From contig NZ_CP088014.1 of the NCBI RefSeq assembly GCF_021044685.1, forward strand, positions 2,590,001 through 2,654,000: a stretch of 64,000 nucleotides of DNA, given 5' to 3'. How positions within the stretch are numbered: position 1 is the stretch's first letter; each line of letters begins with the position of its first letter. The stretch comes from Bradyrhizobium daqingense (GTDB taxonomy: Bacteria > Pseudomonadota > Alphaproteobacteria > Rhizobiales > Xanthobacteraceae). Shown in pieces: positions 29,208 through 37,842 of the stretch. A program made the position numbers and the translations under genes. The notes under the pieces were generated by a model, which did not search any database, was not told the DNA's origin, and worked only from the letters and a program-made list of their open reading frames with translations.

Positions 29208-30481
29208 CAGCGATCCTCCCGGATCGCCATGGCAACCAGGTTGAGCATGATCACCGGCCAGATCTTCAGCATCGGCCCCAGCGGATCAGCCCACAGCCGC
29301 GGCACCAGGGCCGTGCCGATCACGGCATAGGTGAGCGAGATGATCAATGCTGCCCACAGGCCGTAGCGGCTTAGAGGCCGGTAAAGGATGGCGAGGCCGA
29401 TGGCGATGTCGGCGAGCGCGCCTGCGGTGACGACGAGCGCCGCGACGTTCCCTTGCAGCCCGCCCTCCCGCAGCAACGACATGCCGATATTCCAGCCCGC
29501 GGTCAGCGAGATGATGCCTGTCGCGATCCAGAACGCGCCGAAGACGCCGAAGATCAGCGGCTTGAGCGCATAGAGCTGTGCGAACCAGCGCTCCTGCACC
29601 GAGGCAGGCTCGCGTGCGAGGGCCGCTTCGAGATCGCGCGCTGTCACGCCGGTCATTTGCCGCCAGGGCTCGGGGTCGCCGGTTGCGCCGCGCCGCATTT
29701 CCGCCTGTGCCGTCGCGTTGATGGGTGTTCGCCATCCCAGCATCTGCGCAACGTCGCCCGCGCGGTACGCGATCGAAGCCGCCCAGGACGGCAGCTGCAG
29801 GCGGTAAGCCGGCCTCCAGCGCAGCCAGGCGCGAAACAGCGCGGCCGCGTCGCTGAAGGCGATCCGCCGCGGACCGGCGAGATCAAGCGCGACCCGCGAA
29901 GGGGCGCCGGGTTGCAGGAAGAACAGCACCGTTTCGACGACGTCGTCGAGATGCACCGGCTGGATCGCCGCCGTGTCGGGCATCACCGGCATCACCGGCA
30001 GTGTCGCCAGCCCGCGCAGCAGTGCGCTGCCGCCATAGGCCGGCCGGCCCACCACGACGGAAGGCCGCAGCACGACCCAGTCGAGCTCCCGCGCCATCAA
30101 GGCGGCTTCGCCCGCGCGCTTGGTGCGGGAGAACGCGCTGAGTGCATCGACATTGCTGCCGATCGCCGAGAACAGGATGACCCGGCGGACGCCCGCGCTT
30201 TCGCAGGCCGCATAGAGCGCCGCGCTGCCGGCGACATGGACGCCTTGCATATCCTGTCCCTGCAACGCACCCGCCGCATTGATCACGGCATCGACGCCGG
30301 TGAGGAGGCCCTTCCATTTCGACGCATCGGTGGTCCGGGCGACGTCGAGCGTGACATGGCGGGGATCGTGCGGCGCCGCGGGATGGCGCGACACCAGGAC
30401 GCAGTCATGCCCTTCGGCGGACAGCCTGGCGTGGATCGCCGATCCGATAAGTCCTGTAGCCCCGACGAGAAGGATGCGCAT
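29207..30481 (-). CDS. NAD(P)-binding SDR protein fused to a DoxX-like membrane domain
   Basis: A 424-aa fusion. Residues about 1-290 form a Rossmann fold starting MRILLVGATGLIGSAIHARL, of the NAD(P)H-binding or atypical SDR type. Residues about 300-424 hold four membrane segments (LIFGVFGAFWIATGIISLTAGW, ALADIAIGLAILY and others), resembling DoxX-like domains. The start at 30481 is set by the Rossmann motif; the longer frame upstream lacks support. A possible quinone- or redox-related membrane enzyme, substrate unknown. It is coupled to the DUF2269 gene. Confidence 0.82.
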   Translation of the reverse strand: MRILLVGATGLIGSAIHARLSAEGHDCVLVSRHPAAPHDPRHVTLDVARTTDASKWKGLLTGVDAVINAAGALQGQDMQGVHVAGSAALYAACESAGVRRVILFSAIGSNVDALSAFSRTKRAGEAALMARELDWVVLRPSVVVGRPAYGGSALLRGLATLPVMPVMPDTAAIQPVHLDDVVETVLFFLQPGAPSRVALDLAGPRRIAFSDAAALFRAWLRWRPAYRLQLPSWAASIAYRAGDVAQMLGWRTPINATAQAEMRRGATGDPEPWRQMTGVTARDLEAALAREPASVQERWFAQLYALKPLIFGVFGAFWIATGIISLTAGWNIGMSLLREGGLQGNVAALVVTAGALADIAIGLAILYRPLSRYGLWAALIISLTYAVIGTALVPRLWADPLGPMLKIWPVIMLNLVAMAIREDR

Positions 30482-30885
30482 TGACTGATCCTTCGATGGC
30501 AGCTTGGGCAGACATGACGATACGGACAACAAAACAACGCAGACGCAATCGTTCCTCGGGATGGAACAGGAGGCGCGTTTCTTGGCACAGGTGATGGCCG
30601 CGAACGGTGCACGCACAGATGCAACGCGAAAAGTCTCAAATGATAGCGCCCGCTCCCCAATCGTGTGATTGAGGTGAGACATCACACCGGAGAGTGGGCG
30701 GTCGGATCAGCCTCATCTCGGAAGACCGTGAAGGAATCGTCTGGAAGGCGAGGCGCGGCGCGCAAACCGCCCATGATGGCCCATGCGATTGCCTTCGGCC
30801 GGGGCGATGGGCCTCATGCTACGTCTTCCGGCGAAATCCCGTTGCTGCTATCCTTTCGCAAAAGAACGTTTTTCGGAGGAACACG
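30482..30885. other. Divergent intergenic region
   Basis: No convincing gene. It separates the leftward SDR gene from the rightward LuxR gene. It holds two small inverted repeats near the middle: CAATCGTGTGATTG (30658-30671) and GGTG-N8-CACC (30673-30688), which could be operator sites. Neither matches a known box that I can name. Confidence 0.4.
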
Positions 30886-31662
30886 ATGCGACCCCACGGG
30901 AAAGCCCTCGATCCGCCGGCTGGCGACATCGCGTCCGCGGTGCTCGCGATCGGCCGCTCCGATTTCCCAGATGTCCTGATCGACACGCTGCGCCGGCACG
31001 CCGATGTCGGCCATTGCATGGTGTTTGCGCTGTCGCGCGCCGGTGCCACACGCTGCCTGCTCGATGCCGGCAACATCCCGATCGGAGGCGACCTCGGCGC
31101 CGCTTATGCCGGCCAGTTCCACGAATCCGATCCGAACCGCGATGCGCTGTTCGAAGGCAAGGGCAATGCGCCGATCATGCTGCCGTCCTTCGCGCCGCGC
31201 ATGTACGGCGCACGCTATCGGAAGATCTTCTTCCAGGATTCCGGCATCGTCGACAAATGCGCGACCGCGATCTGGACTGAGGACACCTGCTTCTACGTCA
31301 ACTTCTATCGCATCGCCGCGCAGGGCCGCTTCAGCGACGCACAGCGCGAGCGGCTGGGGACGATCGCACCGGCGATCGCGGCGAGTGTCGCGCGCCACTT
31401 CCAGGAAAAGCCGGCGCCCGATCTCGCGACGCTGTTCGCAACGCGCGCGCCGCTGGCATCGCTGACGCCGCGCGAGCAGGAGGTCTGCCGCCGCATCCTC
31501 GCAGGTTTCAGCTCGGAGGCGATCTCGCAAGAACTCGGCATCAGCCTGCATTCGACGCTGACCTACCGCAAGCGCGCCTATGAGCGGCTCGGCATCTCCT
31601 CGCAGAGCGAATTGTTCGGAATCGTGCTGCGGCTGTTGGCGGGGCCGCACGGCCTGAACTGA
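30886..31662 (+). CDS. LuxR-family transcriptional regulator
   Basis: A 258-aa regulator. A CGGAGGA site lies 5 bases before the ATG at 30886. The C-terminal HTH is LTPREQEVCRRILAGFSSEAISQELGISLHSTLTYRKRAYERLGI (residues about 190-235). The N-terminal ~180 residues form an unrecognised sensor region with no phosphoacceptor pattern. It is divergent from the SDR/DUF2269 pair. A 29-base piece of its HTH code recurs at 32333-32361. Confidence 0.88.
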   Translation: MRPHGKALDPPAGDIASAVLAIGRSDFPDVLIDTLRRHADVGHCMVFALSRAGATRCLLDAGNIPIGGDLGAAYAGQFHESDPNRDALFEGKGNAPIMLPSFAPRMYGARYRKIFFQDSGIVDKCATAIWTEDTCFYVNFYRIAAQGRFSDAQRERLGTIAPAIAASVARHFQEKPAPDLATLFATRAPLASLTPREQEVCRRILAGFSSEAISQELGISLHSTLTYRKRAYERLGISSQSELFGIVLRLLAGPHGLN

Positions 31663-31822
31663 GGCACCCTAAGTCCGCGGTATCTGCACTCCGAGAGCAA
31701 GGCGGATGTGTGATCCTGTCGGAGCTGTCGCCCTGTCTGACGCGCATCCCTGAGGAGTGGACCGCCGCTGCACAGCGGGTATGATTGGTTTGCTGACGGT
31801 TCAACCAAAAAGGGAGAGCGTG

Positions 31823-32275
31823 ATGTACGCCAATATTCTCTTGAGCACGGATGGATCAGAGCTCGCGAACAAGGGCGTGAAGCATGGCATTGCCCTGGCA
31901 AAGGCCGTTGGCGCCAGAGCGACAATCATCACCGTCACTGAAGGGATGTACATCGACTATGGGAGCGGACACGCCGGAGGGTACATTCCTACGCAAGAGG
32001 AAATGGATCGATTCAATACCGCTCAGAGAGAAGGCGCGAGCAAAGTTCTCCATGAGGCTCGAACTGTCGCGGAGCAGTCCGGTGTATCTGCTGAACTGTT
32101 GCACGTTCCAGACGCTCATCCAGCCACCGCGATCGTCGAAGCTGCCAAGTCCAGAGGGTGCGATTTGATCGTGATGTCGTCTCACGGGCGACGCGGACTC
32201 AAGAGGCTCTTTCTGGGAAGTCAGACATCTGAGGTCTTGGCTAACGGAAGCGTGCCGGTGCTGGTGGTGGTGTAG
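31823..32275 (+). CDS. Universal stress protein (UspA family)
   Basis: A 150-aa cytoplasmic protein with the UspA fold. The N terminus MYANILLSTDGSELANKGVKHGIALAK and the C-terminal nucleotide-loop segment DLIVMSSHGRRGLKRLFLGSQTSEVLANGSVPVLVV are clear. AGGGAGAG precedes the start. It may bind ATP or act as a stress chaperone; no partner is visible. Confidence 0.92.
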   Translation: MYANILLSTDGSELANKGVKHGIALAKAVGARATIITVTEGMYIDYGSGHAGGYIPTQEEMDRFNTAQREGASKVLHEARTVAEQSGVSAELLHVPDAHPATAIVEAAKSRGCDLIVMSSHGRRGLKRLFLGSQTSEVLANGSVPVLVVV

Positions 32276-32332
32276 TCAAACAGGCAGCGGATCGGCCTGG
32301 TCATCTCTGTCCCCCTTAACTGACCTGCGGCC

Positions 32333-32361
32333 AGCAAGAGCTCGGCATCAGCCTGCATTCG
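32333..32361 (+). repeat. Short duplicated fragment of the LuxR HTH coding sequence
   Basis: GCAAGAGCTCGGCATCAGCC plus nine further bases repeats 31527-31555 with one mismatch (A/G), on the same strand and about 0.8 kb downstream. It lies in the gap after the stress-protein gene. It is probably a remnant of another LuxR gene or of a local recombination event. Confidence 0.7.
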
Positions 32362-32441
32362 AAAGCGGACATGCAATCAGTCCGCTGAGCCGCCGCGTTG
32401 TGACCCGCTGCGGATTAAAGAAGGCGATCCGATCCAAGATC

Positions 32442-33065
32442 TCAGTCCGAGTGGGCGCCGGCGCCGATCGGGGGAAGCCGGGAGGCATTCTGCGTCATTC
32501 GAGTAGCCGTCAGTCGCAGGAAGTACAACGATAAGCCAGGATTGCGCTCGCACAGCTTTTTCAATGCTGCGTCGCTGATGCAAAGCAAATCCACATTGGT
32601 TGCTGCAACTGCGGTCTGCGTGCGTCTTCTTTCTAAAGAGAACAATCCAATTTCACCGAAGAGATCACCTGCCGAGAGTCGTTGGTCAATCTCCGGAAGC
32701 CCAACTTCGCCCGATGCGACCATATAAAGCAAATCGGCATGCTGGCCCTTTCTGAAGATCGTCTCCCCTGCCTTGAAATGCTTTGGCCACATGAATGGCT
32801 GCATCCACAATGGTGAAAGATCGGTGGCCGCCGCGAGCTTCGCTTTCCGAAGCAAGATCATCATGCGAACGAGCAATACAATGTTCAAAGGAAGCAGCAC
32901 GACGTGCAGAACAAGAACAGGGTACAGCCCGGCCCCGAAACCGTAGCTGATGAACGCGAAGTTGCTGCAAATTGCCACCGCACGCAGGCTCAACATGGTG
33001 CTCATGCAGAACGTGAGCAGGACAAGAGCCGATGCCAAATAACCGATAGCCTCAATCAAGGTCAT
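32442..33065 (-). CDS. Membrane protein with cyclic nucleotide-binding domain
   Basis: A 207-aa protein. The N-terminal ~80 residues contain two to three membrane segments (EAIGYLASALVLLTFCMSTML, and GLYPVLVLHVVLLPLNIVLLV). The C-terminal part is a cNMP-binding domain (FKAGETIFRKGQHADLLYMVASGEV, then GDLFGEIGLFSLERRRTQTAVA). There is no HTH, so it is not a CRP-type regulator. It may be a small membrane sensor; function unknown. The start at 33065 begins MTLIEAIGY. Confidence 0.8.
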   Translation of the reverse strand: MTLIEAIGYLASALVLLTFCMSTMLSLRAVAICSNFAFISYGFGAGLYPVLVLHVVLLPLNIVLLVRMMILLRKAKLAAATDLSPLWMQPFMWPKHFKAGETIFRKGQHADLLYMVASGEVGLPEIDQRLSAGDLFGEIGLFSLERRRTQTAVAATNVDLLCISDAALKKLCERNPGLSLYFLRLTATRMTQNASRLPPIGAGAHSD

Positions 33066-33387
33066 GTTATTACCCGACCGGAGCAATCAATATCAGAAGG
33101 AATGCTGCTAGAATCGCTTGCGATATCGGGCAGAAATGAGGCTGGCGAACAGCTTCGAGGGTCTGCTCCCGAGTTTCACCAAATCACTCTGAACGCCGGC
33201 ATCTGAGCCCGTGCAAACCTCAGCTCAGAGCGCCGCGAGGGTTCGCTTACTGCAGGTGACCCGAACAAGCGGAGCGTGTCCTCTCCGCGTTAACCATCGC
33301 TGACGGTTCCCTTCCGAGCGACATCGCTTCGAAGTTTCTTAAATTTTGCTGGGTACCTCTCTTGGGCATGGTGACCTGGGAGAGAGC
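33066..33387. other. Divergent intergenic region
   Basis: No gene or clear motif is recognised in 322 bp. It separates the leftward cyclic-nucleotide-domain gene from the rightward L,D-transpeptidase gene and should carry both promoters. Confidence 0.4.
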
Positions 33388-34263
33388 ATGAGCAAGCGTG
33401 CCAAGCGTGGAAAGGCGGAGCCGTTCGCCCTGTCGATGGCCGCGCGAGTTGGAATTGGCGCGGTGGCCGTCGCCGCTTTGGGATACGGTTTGTTGTCTCG
33501 CCCTTGGAGCGCGCAACCGGTGCGCAAGCCGTCCGCGCAGGAAGCCCGGGCCTCGTCGAGCCCGGTTTACGTGGCACCTCCGGTCCATGCATCCGCGTCG
33601 GCTCCCACGTCGGCTCCGGCTCCGATCCCGGCCCCGGCGCCGCTGGCCGAGCCACCAAAGGCAGATGCCGACGCTCCCGGGGCATTGGTTCGGCAGGTGG
33701 TCGACTATGCCAGCCGCCAGACGCCGGGCACTGTGATCATCGATACCGGAAACACATTCCTCTATTTCGTCCTGAACGATAGGCAGGCGATACGCTACGG
33801 CATCGGTGTCGGCCGCGAAGGTTTCACATGGTCCGGCGAGCAGACCGTGGCCCGCAAAGCCGAATGGCCGGATTGGCATCCGCCGACCGAGATGATCGGG
33901 CGTCAGCCTTATCTGCCGCGGTTCATGGCAGGCGGCCCCGGCAATCCGCTCGGCGCGCGCGCGATGTATCTGGGCGAAACCGAATATCGCATTCACGGCA
34001 CCAACAAGCCCGATACGATCGGCAAGCGGGTGTCGTCCGGCTGCATCCGGCTGACCAATGACGACGTCACGGACCTCTATGAACGGGTGAAGGTCGGCGC
34101 AAAGGTGATCGTGCTTCCGGCAAATGCTGCGCGCCGCCCTTCCCAGGGAGCGCCGGCCGACGCCGCTTCCCGATCGCCGGCCCCGACTTCGCCCTCGAAC
34201 CGGCCCTTGGCAGCCAACGCGCAGATGGTGTCTCCCGAGCCGAGGATCGCCGAGGCCCGGTAA
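33388..34263 (+). CDS. L,D-transpeptidase (YkuD family)
   Basis: A 291-aa enzyme that cross-links or modifies peptidoglycan through meso-DAP. The N-terminal basic region and membrane segment (about residues 15-36, [16 protein letters not shown]) act as signal anchor. A Pro/Ala-rich linker follows to about 100. The YkuD core ends with HGTNKPDTIGKRVSSGCIRLTNDDVTDLY, giving the catalytic Cys in SSGCIRL. The C-terminal tail is Pro/Ala/Ser rich. It is exported to the periplasm; no partner is adjacent. Confidence 0.92.
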   Translation: MSKRAKRGKAEPFALSMAARVGIGAVAVAALGYGLLSRPWSAQPVRKPSAQEARASSSPVYVAPPVHASASAPTSAPAPIPAPAPLAEPPKADADAPGALVRQVVDYASRQTPGTVIIDTGNTFLYFVLNDRQAIRYGIGVGREGFTWSGEQTVARKAEWPDWHPPTEMIGRQPYLPRFMAGGPGNPLGARAMYLGETEYRIHGTNKPDTIGKRVSSGCIRLTNDDVTDLYERVKVGAKVIVLPANAARRPSQGAPADAASRSPAPTSPSNRPLAANAQMVSPEPRIAEAR

Positions 34264-34385
34264 CGGCAGTCCTCGGTTGCCGGTCTGCGTTCCAATTCTG
34301 GCCGTCCCTATCGCTGGGGACAGACGCCGGCGGCGGAGTCCGCTAGTCTCCCTGAAGCACATGAGAAATTGGGGAGACACCGCCT

Positions 34386-35552
34386 TTGAGCACGGCGCCG
34401 CGCATCGACATCGACCCGGCCGCGTTCTGGGCCGATCCGTATCCGATGCTCGCGACCATGCGCAAGGAGGCGCCGATCGCTTTCGTGCCGCAGCTCGGCT
34501 CGACGCTGCTGACGAGCCGCGATGACATCTCGATCTCCGAGAAGCAGATCGACGTGTTCTCCTCGCACCAGCCCGCAGGCCTGATGAACCGGCTGATGGG
34601 TCACAACATGATGCGCAAGGACGGCGAGGCTCATCAGGTCGAGCGCCGCGCCATGTTCCCGACGGTGTCGCCGAAGACGGTGAAGGCGCACTGGACCGCG
34701 CAGTTCCAGGCTCATGCCGACCGCATCATCGATGCAATCGAGCCCGGCCGGATCGATTTCATGCGCGACTTCGCGCTGCCGTTCTCTGGCGAATGCCTGA
34801 AGTCGATCACCGGCCTCACCAATATCGGCTTTCAGGACATGGATGCGTGGTCGCAAGGCATGATCGAGGGCATTGCCAATTATGGCGGTGACCCCGCGGT
34901 CGAGGCGCGCTGTCATACGGCGACCTCAGGCATTGATGCTGCGATCGACGATATCTTGCCGGTGAAGCGCAAGAATCCCGACCAGAGCATCCTCGGCGTG
35001 CTGCTTTCCTCGGGCATGCCGATGGAAAGCGTGCGCGCAAATGTCAAGCTTGCGATATCAGGCGGCCAGAACGAGCCGCGCAAGGCGATCGCCGGCACGG
35101 TCTGGGCGCTGCTCACCCATCCCGACCAGCTCGCTCTTATCAGGCGCGGTGAGGTGTCCTGGCTCCAGGCCTTCGAAGAATATGCCCGCTGGATCTCGCC
35201 GATCGGCATGTCGCCGCGGCGCATCGCAAAGCCCTGGACCATCCGCGACGTGTCGTTCGAGCTCGACGAGCGCGTGTTCCTGATGTTCGGCTCCGCCAAC
35301 CGCGACGAGAAGCACTTTGAACGCCCCGACGCGTTCGACGTGCGACGCGACACTTCCAAGAGCGTTGCCTTCGGCGCCGGCCCGCATTTCTGCGCCGGCG
35401 CCTGGGCTTCGCGTGCCATGATCGCGGATGTCGCGCTGCCCACAGTGTTTGCCCGCGCCGGGGAGCTCGAGATCGCCGATGACGAGGAGGTGCGGATCGG
35501 CGGCTGGGCCTTCCGTGGGCTGCAGAATTTGCCTGTGAAGTGGCGGCACTAG
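34386..35552 (+). CDS. Cytochrome P450
   Basis: A 388-aa soluble bacterial P450 starting at TTG 34386, with GGGGAGA about 10 bases upstream. The heme site FGAGPHFCAGAW supplies the cysteine ligand. The K-helix ExxR is in EEYARW. The I-helix reads ISGGQNEPRKAI, lacking the usual acid-Thr pair (AGxDT) used for oxygen activation, so chemistry may be unusual. No ferredoxin or reductase gene is adjacent. Substrate unknown. Confidence 0.9.
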   Translation: MSTAPRIDIDPAAFWADPYPMLATMRKEAPIAFVPQLGSTLLTSRDDISISEKQIDVFSSHQPAGLMNRLMGHNMMRKDGEAHQVERRAMFPTVSPKTVKAHWTAQFQAHADRIIDAIEPGRIDFMRDFALPFSGECLKSITGLTNIGFQDMDAWSQGMIEGIANYGGDPAVEARCHTATSGIDAAIDDILPVKRKNPDQSILGVLLSSGMPMESVRANVKLAISGGQNEPRKAIAGTVWALLTHPDQLALIRRGEVSWLQAFEEYARWISPIGMSPRRIAKPWTIRDVSFELDERVFLMFGSANRDEKHFERPDAFDVRRDTSKSVAFGAGPHFCAGAWASRAMIADVALPTVFARAGELEIADDEEVRIGGWAFRGLQNLPVKWRH

Positions 35553-35899
35553 CCGGCGAGCGGTCTCCACCCGTCCGCGGCATGATGACATTCTGCCCCT
35601 GTTTTGCCCGACGGGTCAAAGCGAAATTCGTGAAATGCGAAACTCGTTTAAGAACAAGACCTTGGCTACTGTGCATGGGGTTGTTTTCGCAGTTCGGCTT
35701 GAGTGGCGCGTTTGTCACATTCGCGTGCGGAAAAAATTCGCGCTGCATCAGCTGCGCCCCTTGAAATATTAGTCATGCCCTCTGCCTCGCGCGCAGTGCG
35801 CGCATCGCTATTTTTCCGCATGTCTCGACACGTCCGCTGACCCGCACCATCATTCCCTGATCGCAGGGGACAACGGCCGCGCACGGCCGGGAGTGTGGA
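35553..35899. other. Intergenic region upstream of the sulfonate operon
   Basis: No gene in 347 bp. It holds a near-palindrome TTTTGCCCGACGGGTCAAA (35602-35620), a motif I associate with Bradyrhizobium intergenic DNA. The GC content drops around 35640-35830, which is compatible with promoter DNA for the ssu operon. I cannot place specific boxes. Confidence 0.4.
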
Positions 35900-36850
35900 A
35901 TGCAGCGTCGCGACTTTCTGAAGCTCTCTGTTGGAACCGCGGCTACCGCTGCGTTCGCTTCGCGCGCCAATGCGCAGAGCACACCGAAGGAAATTCGTAT
36001 CGGCTACCAGAAGACCGGCGTGCTGGTCATCACGCGTCAGCAGGCCGCGCTGGAAAAACATTTCACGCCCCTCGGCATCGACGTGAAATGGATCGAGTTC
36101 TCCTCGGGGCCGCCGATGATGGAGGCGATGAATGTCGGCAGCGTCGATTTCGGCGCGGTCGGCGACTCCCCGCCGGTGTTCGCCCAGGCCGCGGGCGCCG
36201 CCATCGTCTATGCCGCCGGCCAGCCTATCACCAACGGTCAGGGCATCCTGGTTCCGAAGGATTCACAGGTCCGCACCATCGCCGACCTCAAGGGCAAGCG
36301 CATCGGCTTCACCAAGGGCTCCAGCGCGCACAACATCGTCGTGCAAACGCTGGAGGAGGCGGGTCTGACCTATGCCGACATCACGCCGGTCTATCTGACA
36401 CCGCCGGACGCCGGCCCCGCCTTTGCCAACGGCAGCATCGAGGCCTGGGCGATCTGGGACCCGTATTTCGCGATCGGCGAGACCAAGCAGAACGGCCGCA
36501 TCCTGATCAATTCGCGCGAGGTCACCAAGACGAACTCCTTCTACATCGCCAATCGCGAGTTCGCGAGAAACCATGGGGCCGTCCTGCAGCAGATCGTCGA
36601 CGTGACGACGGCGGCAGGCAAATGGGCCGAGCAGCACCGCGACGAGGTCGCCAAATCGCTCGCCGCGATCACCGGCGTCCCATTGGACATCCAGGCCGTC
36701 GCCGCCAATCGCGCAAACTTCGTGGTTGGCCCCGTTACCGACGAGATCGTCGCGACCCAGCAGGGCGTCGCCGACCGCTTCTACAAGCTCGGCCTGATCC
36801 CGAAGCCGATCGTCATCCGCGACATCGTCTGGCGCAACCCGGCAGCCTGA
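35900..36850 (+). CDS. Aliphatic sulfonate ABC binding protein (SsuA-like, copy 1)
   Basis: A 316-aa periplasmic binding protein with a Tat-like signal (MQRRDFLKLSVGTAATAAF, cleavage near ANA/Q). The SsuA/NMT1-type core follows: IRIGYQKTGVLVITRQQAALEKHF, then IEFSSGPPMMEAMNVGSVDFGAVGDSPPVFAQAAG. It is the first gene of the operon. It is similar to the next gene along its length but uses a different export signal. Ligand probably an alkanesulfonate; exact substrate unknown. Confidence 0.88.
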   Translation: MQRRDFLKLSVGTAATAAFASRANAQSTPKEIRIGYQKTGVLVITRQQAALEKHFTPLGIDVKWIEFSSGPPMMEAMNVGSVDFGAVGDSPPVFAQAAGAAIVYAAGQPITNGQGILVPKDSQVRTIADLKGKRIGFTKGSSAHNIVVQTLEEAGLTYADITPVYLTPPDAGPAFANGSIEAWAIWDPYFAIGETKQNGRILINSREVTKTNSFYIANREFARNHGAVLQQIVDVTTAAGKWAEQHRDEVAKSLAAITGVPLDIQAVAANRANFVVGPVTDEIVATQQGVADRFYKLGLIPKPIVIRDIVWRNPAA

Positions 36851-36888
36851 CCGTGCCGACCACTCTTCCCACGCACAAGGGTTTGAAC

Positions 36889-37842
36889 ATGAGGCGTATC
36901 ATCCAGCGTCTGATCGCGGCCATCATGCTGTCGGTCGGCATCGTCGCCGCCGCCGTCGGTACCTCCTACGGCCAGGACAAGGTCGTCCGCATCGGCTACC
37001 AGAAATACGGCAAGCTGGTGCTGCTCAAGAGCAAGGGCACGCTGGAGCCGAAGCTCGCCGCCGACGGCTACAAGGTGGTGTGGACAGAATTCCCGTCGGG
37101 CCCGCCGCTGCTCGAGGCGCTCAATGTCGGCGCGATCGATTTCGGCAACACCGGCGAAGCCCCGCCGATCTTCGCGCAGGCTGCCGGCGCGCCGATCCAA
37201 TATGTCGCCTATGAGCCGCCGGCGCCGAAGGGCGAGGCGATCCTGGTGCCGAAGGACAGCCCGCTGAAATCCGTCGCAGACCTCAAAGGCAAGAAGGTCG
37301 CGCTCAACAAGGGATCCAACGTCCATTACCTCCTGGTCAAGGCGCTGGAGAAAGCCGGCGTCAAGTATAACGAGATCGAACCGGTGTTCCTGGCGCCCGC
37401 CGATGCCCGCGCCGCGTTCGAGCGTGGCGCAGTCGATGCCTGGGTGATCTGGGATCCGTTCCAGGCCGCGGCAGAAGCGGCCACCGGCGCGCGCACGCTC
37501 GCCGACGGCACCGGCATCGTCGCCAATTACCAGTTCTACTTCTCCTCGAAGAAATTCCTCGACGCCAATCCGAAGATCGTCGACGCCGTGCTCGCCGAGC
37601 TCAGCGCGGTCGACGATTGGGCCAAGGGCGACATCCATGCGGTGGCCCAGCAACTGGCGCCGGCGATCGGCCTGTCGGTCCCCGTCGTCGAGGTCGCCTT
37701 GAAGCGGCAGTCCTACGGCATCAAGCCGATCACCGATGCGGTCATCGCCGACCAGCAGCAGGTGGCCGACGCGTTCTTCGCGCTGGGCCTCATCCCCAAA
37801 TCCATCAAGATCTCCGACGTCGCTCGGAAGTCAGGATCGTGA
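36889..37842 (+). CDS. ssuA: Aliphatic sulfonate ABC binding protein (SsuA-like, copy 2)
   Basis: A 317-aa periplasmic binding protein with a Sec signal (residues about 1-28, cleavage near SYG/Q). The core [24 protein letters not shown] and [33 protein letters not shown] parallels copy 1. The ATG at 36889 is chosen because an in-frame extension into copy 1 would lack the signal. The stop overlaps the GTG of ssuD. It delivers sulfonates to the SsuBC transporter. Confidence 0.9.
   Translation: MRRIIQRLIAAIMLSVGIVAAAVGTSYGQDKVVRIGYQKYGKLVLLKSKGTLEPKLAADGYKVVWTEFPSGPPLLEALNVGAIDFGNTGEAPPIFAQAAGAPIQYVAYEPPAPKGEAILVPKDSPLKSVADLKGKKVALNKGSNVHYLLVKALEKAGVKYNEIEPVFLAPADARAAFERGAVDAWVIWDPFQAAAEAATGARTLADGTGIVANYQFYFSSKKFLDANPKIVDAVLAELSAVDDWAKGDIHAVAQQLAPAIGLSVPVVEVALKRQSYGIKPITDAVIADQQQVADAFFALGLIPKSIKISDVARKSGS

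Noticed and set aside
30694..30885. N-terminal extension of the LuxR regulator
   Set aside because: The ATG at 30886 has an excellent CGGAGGA site, and the upstream part shows no domain.
35893..37842. A single long protein covering both SsuA-like genes
   Set aside because: Its first half is an out-of-frame reading of the first binding protein. The Sec signal at 36889 marks the true start of the second.
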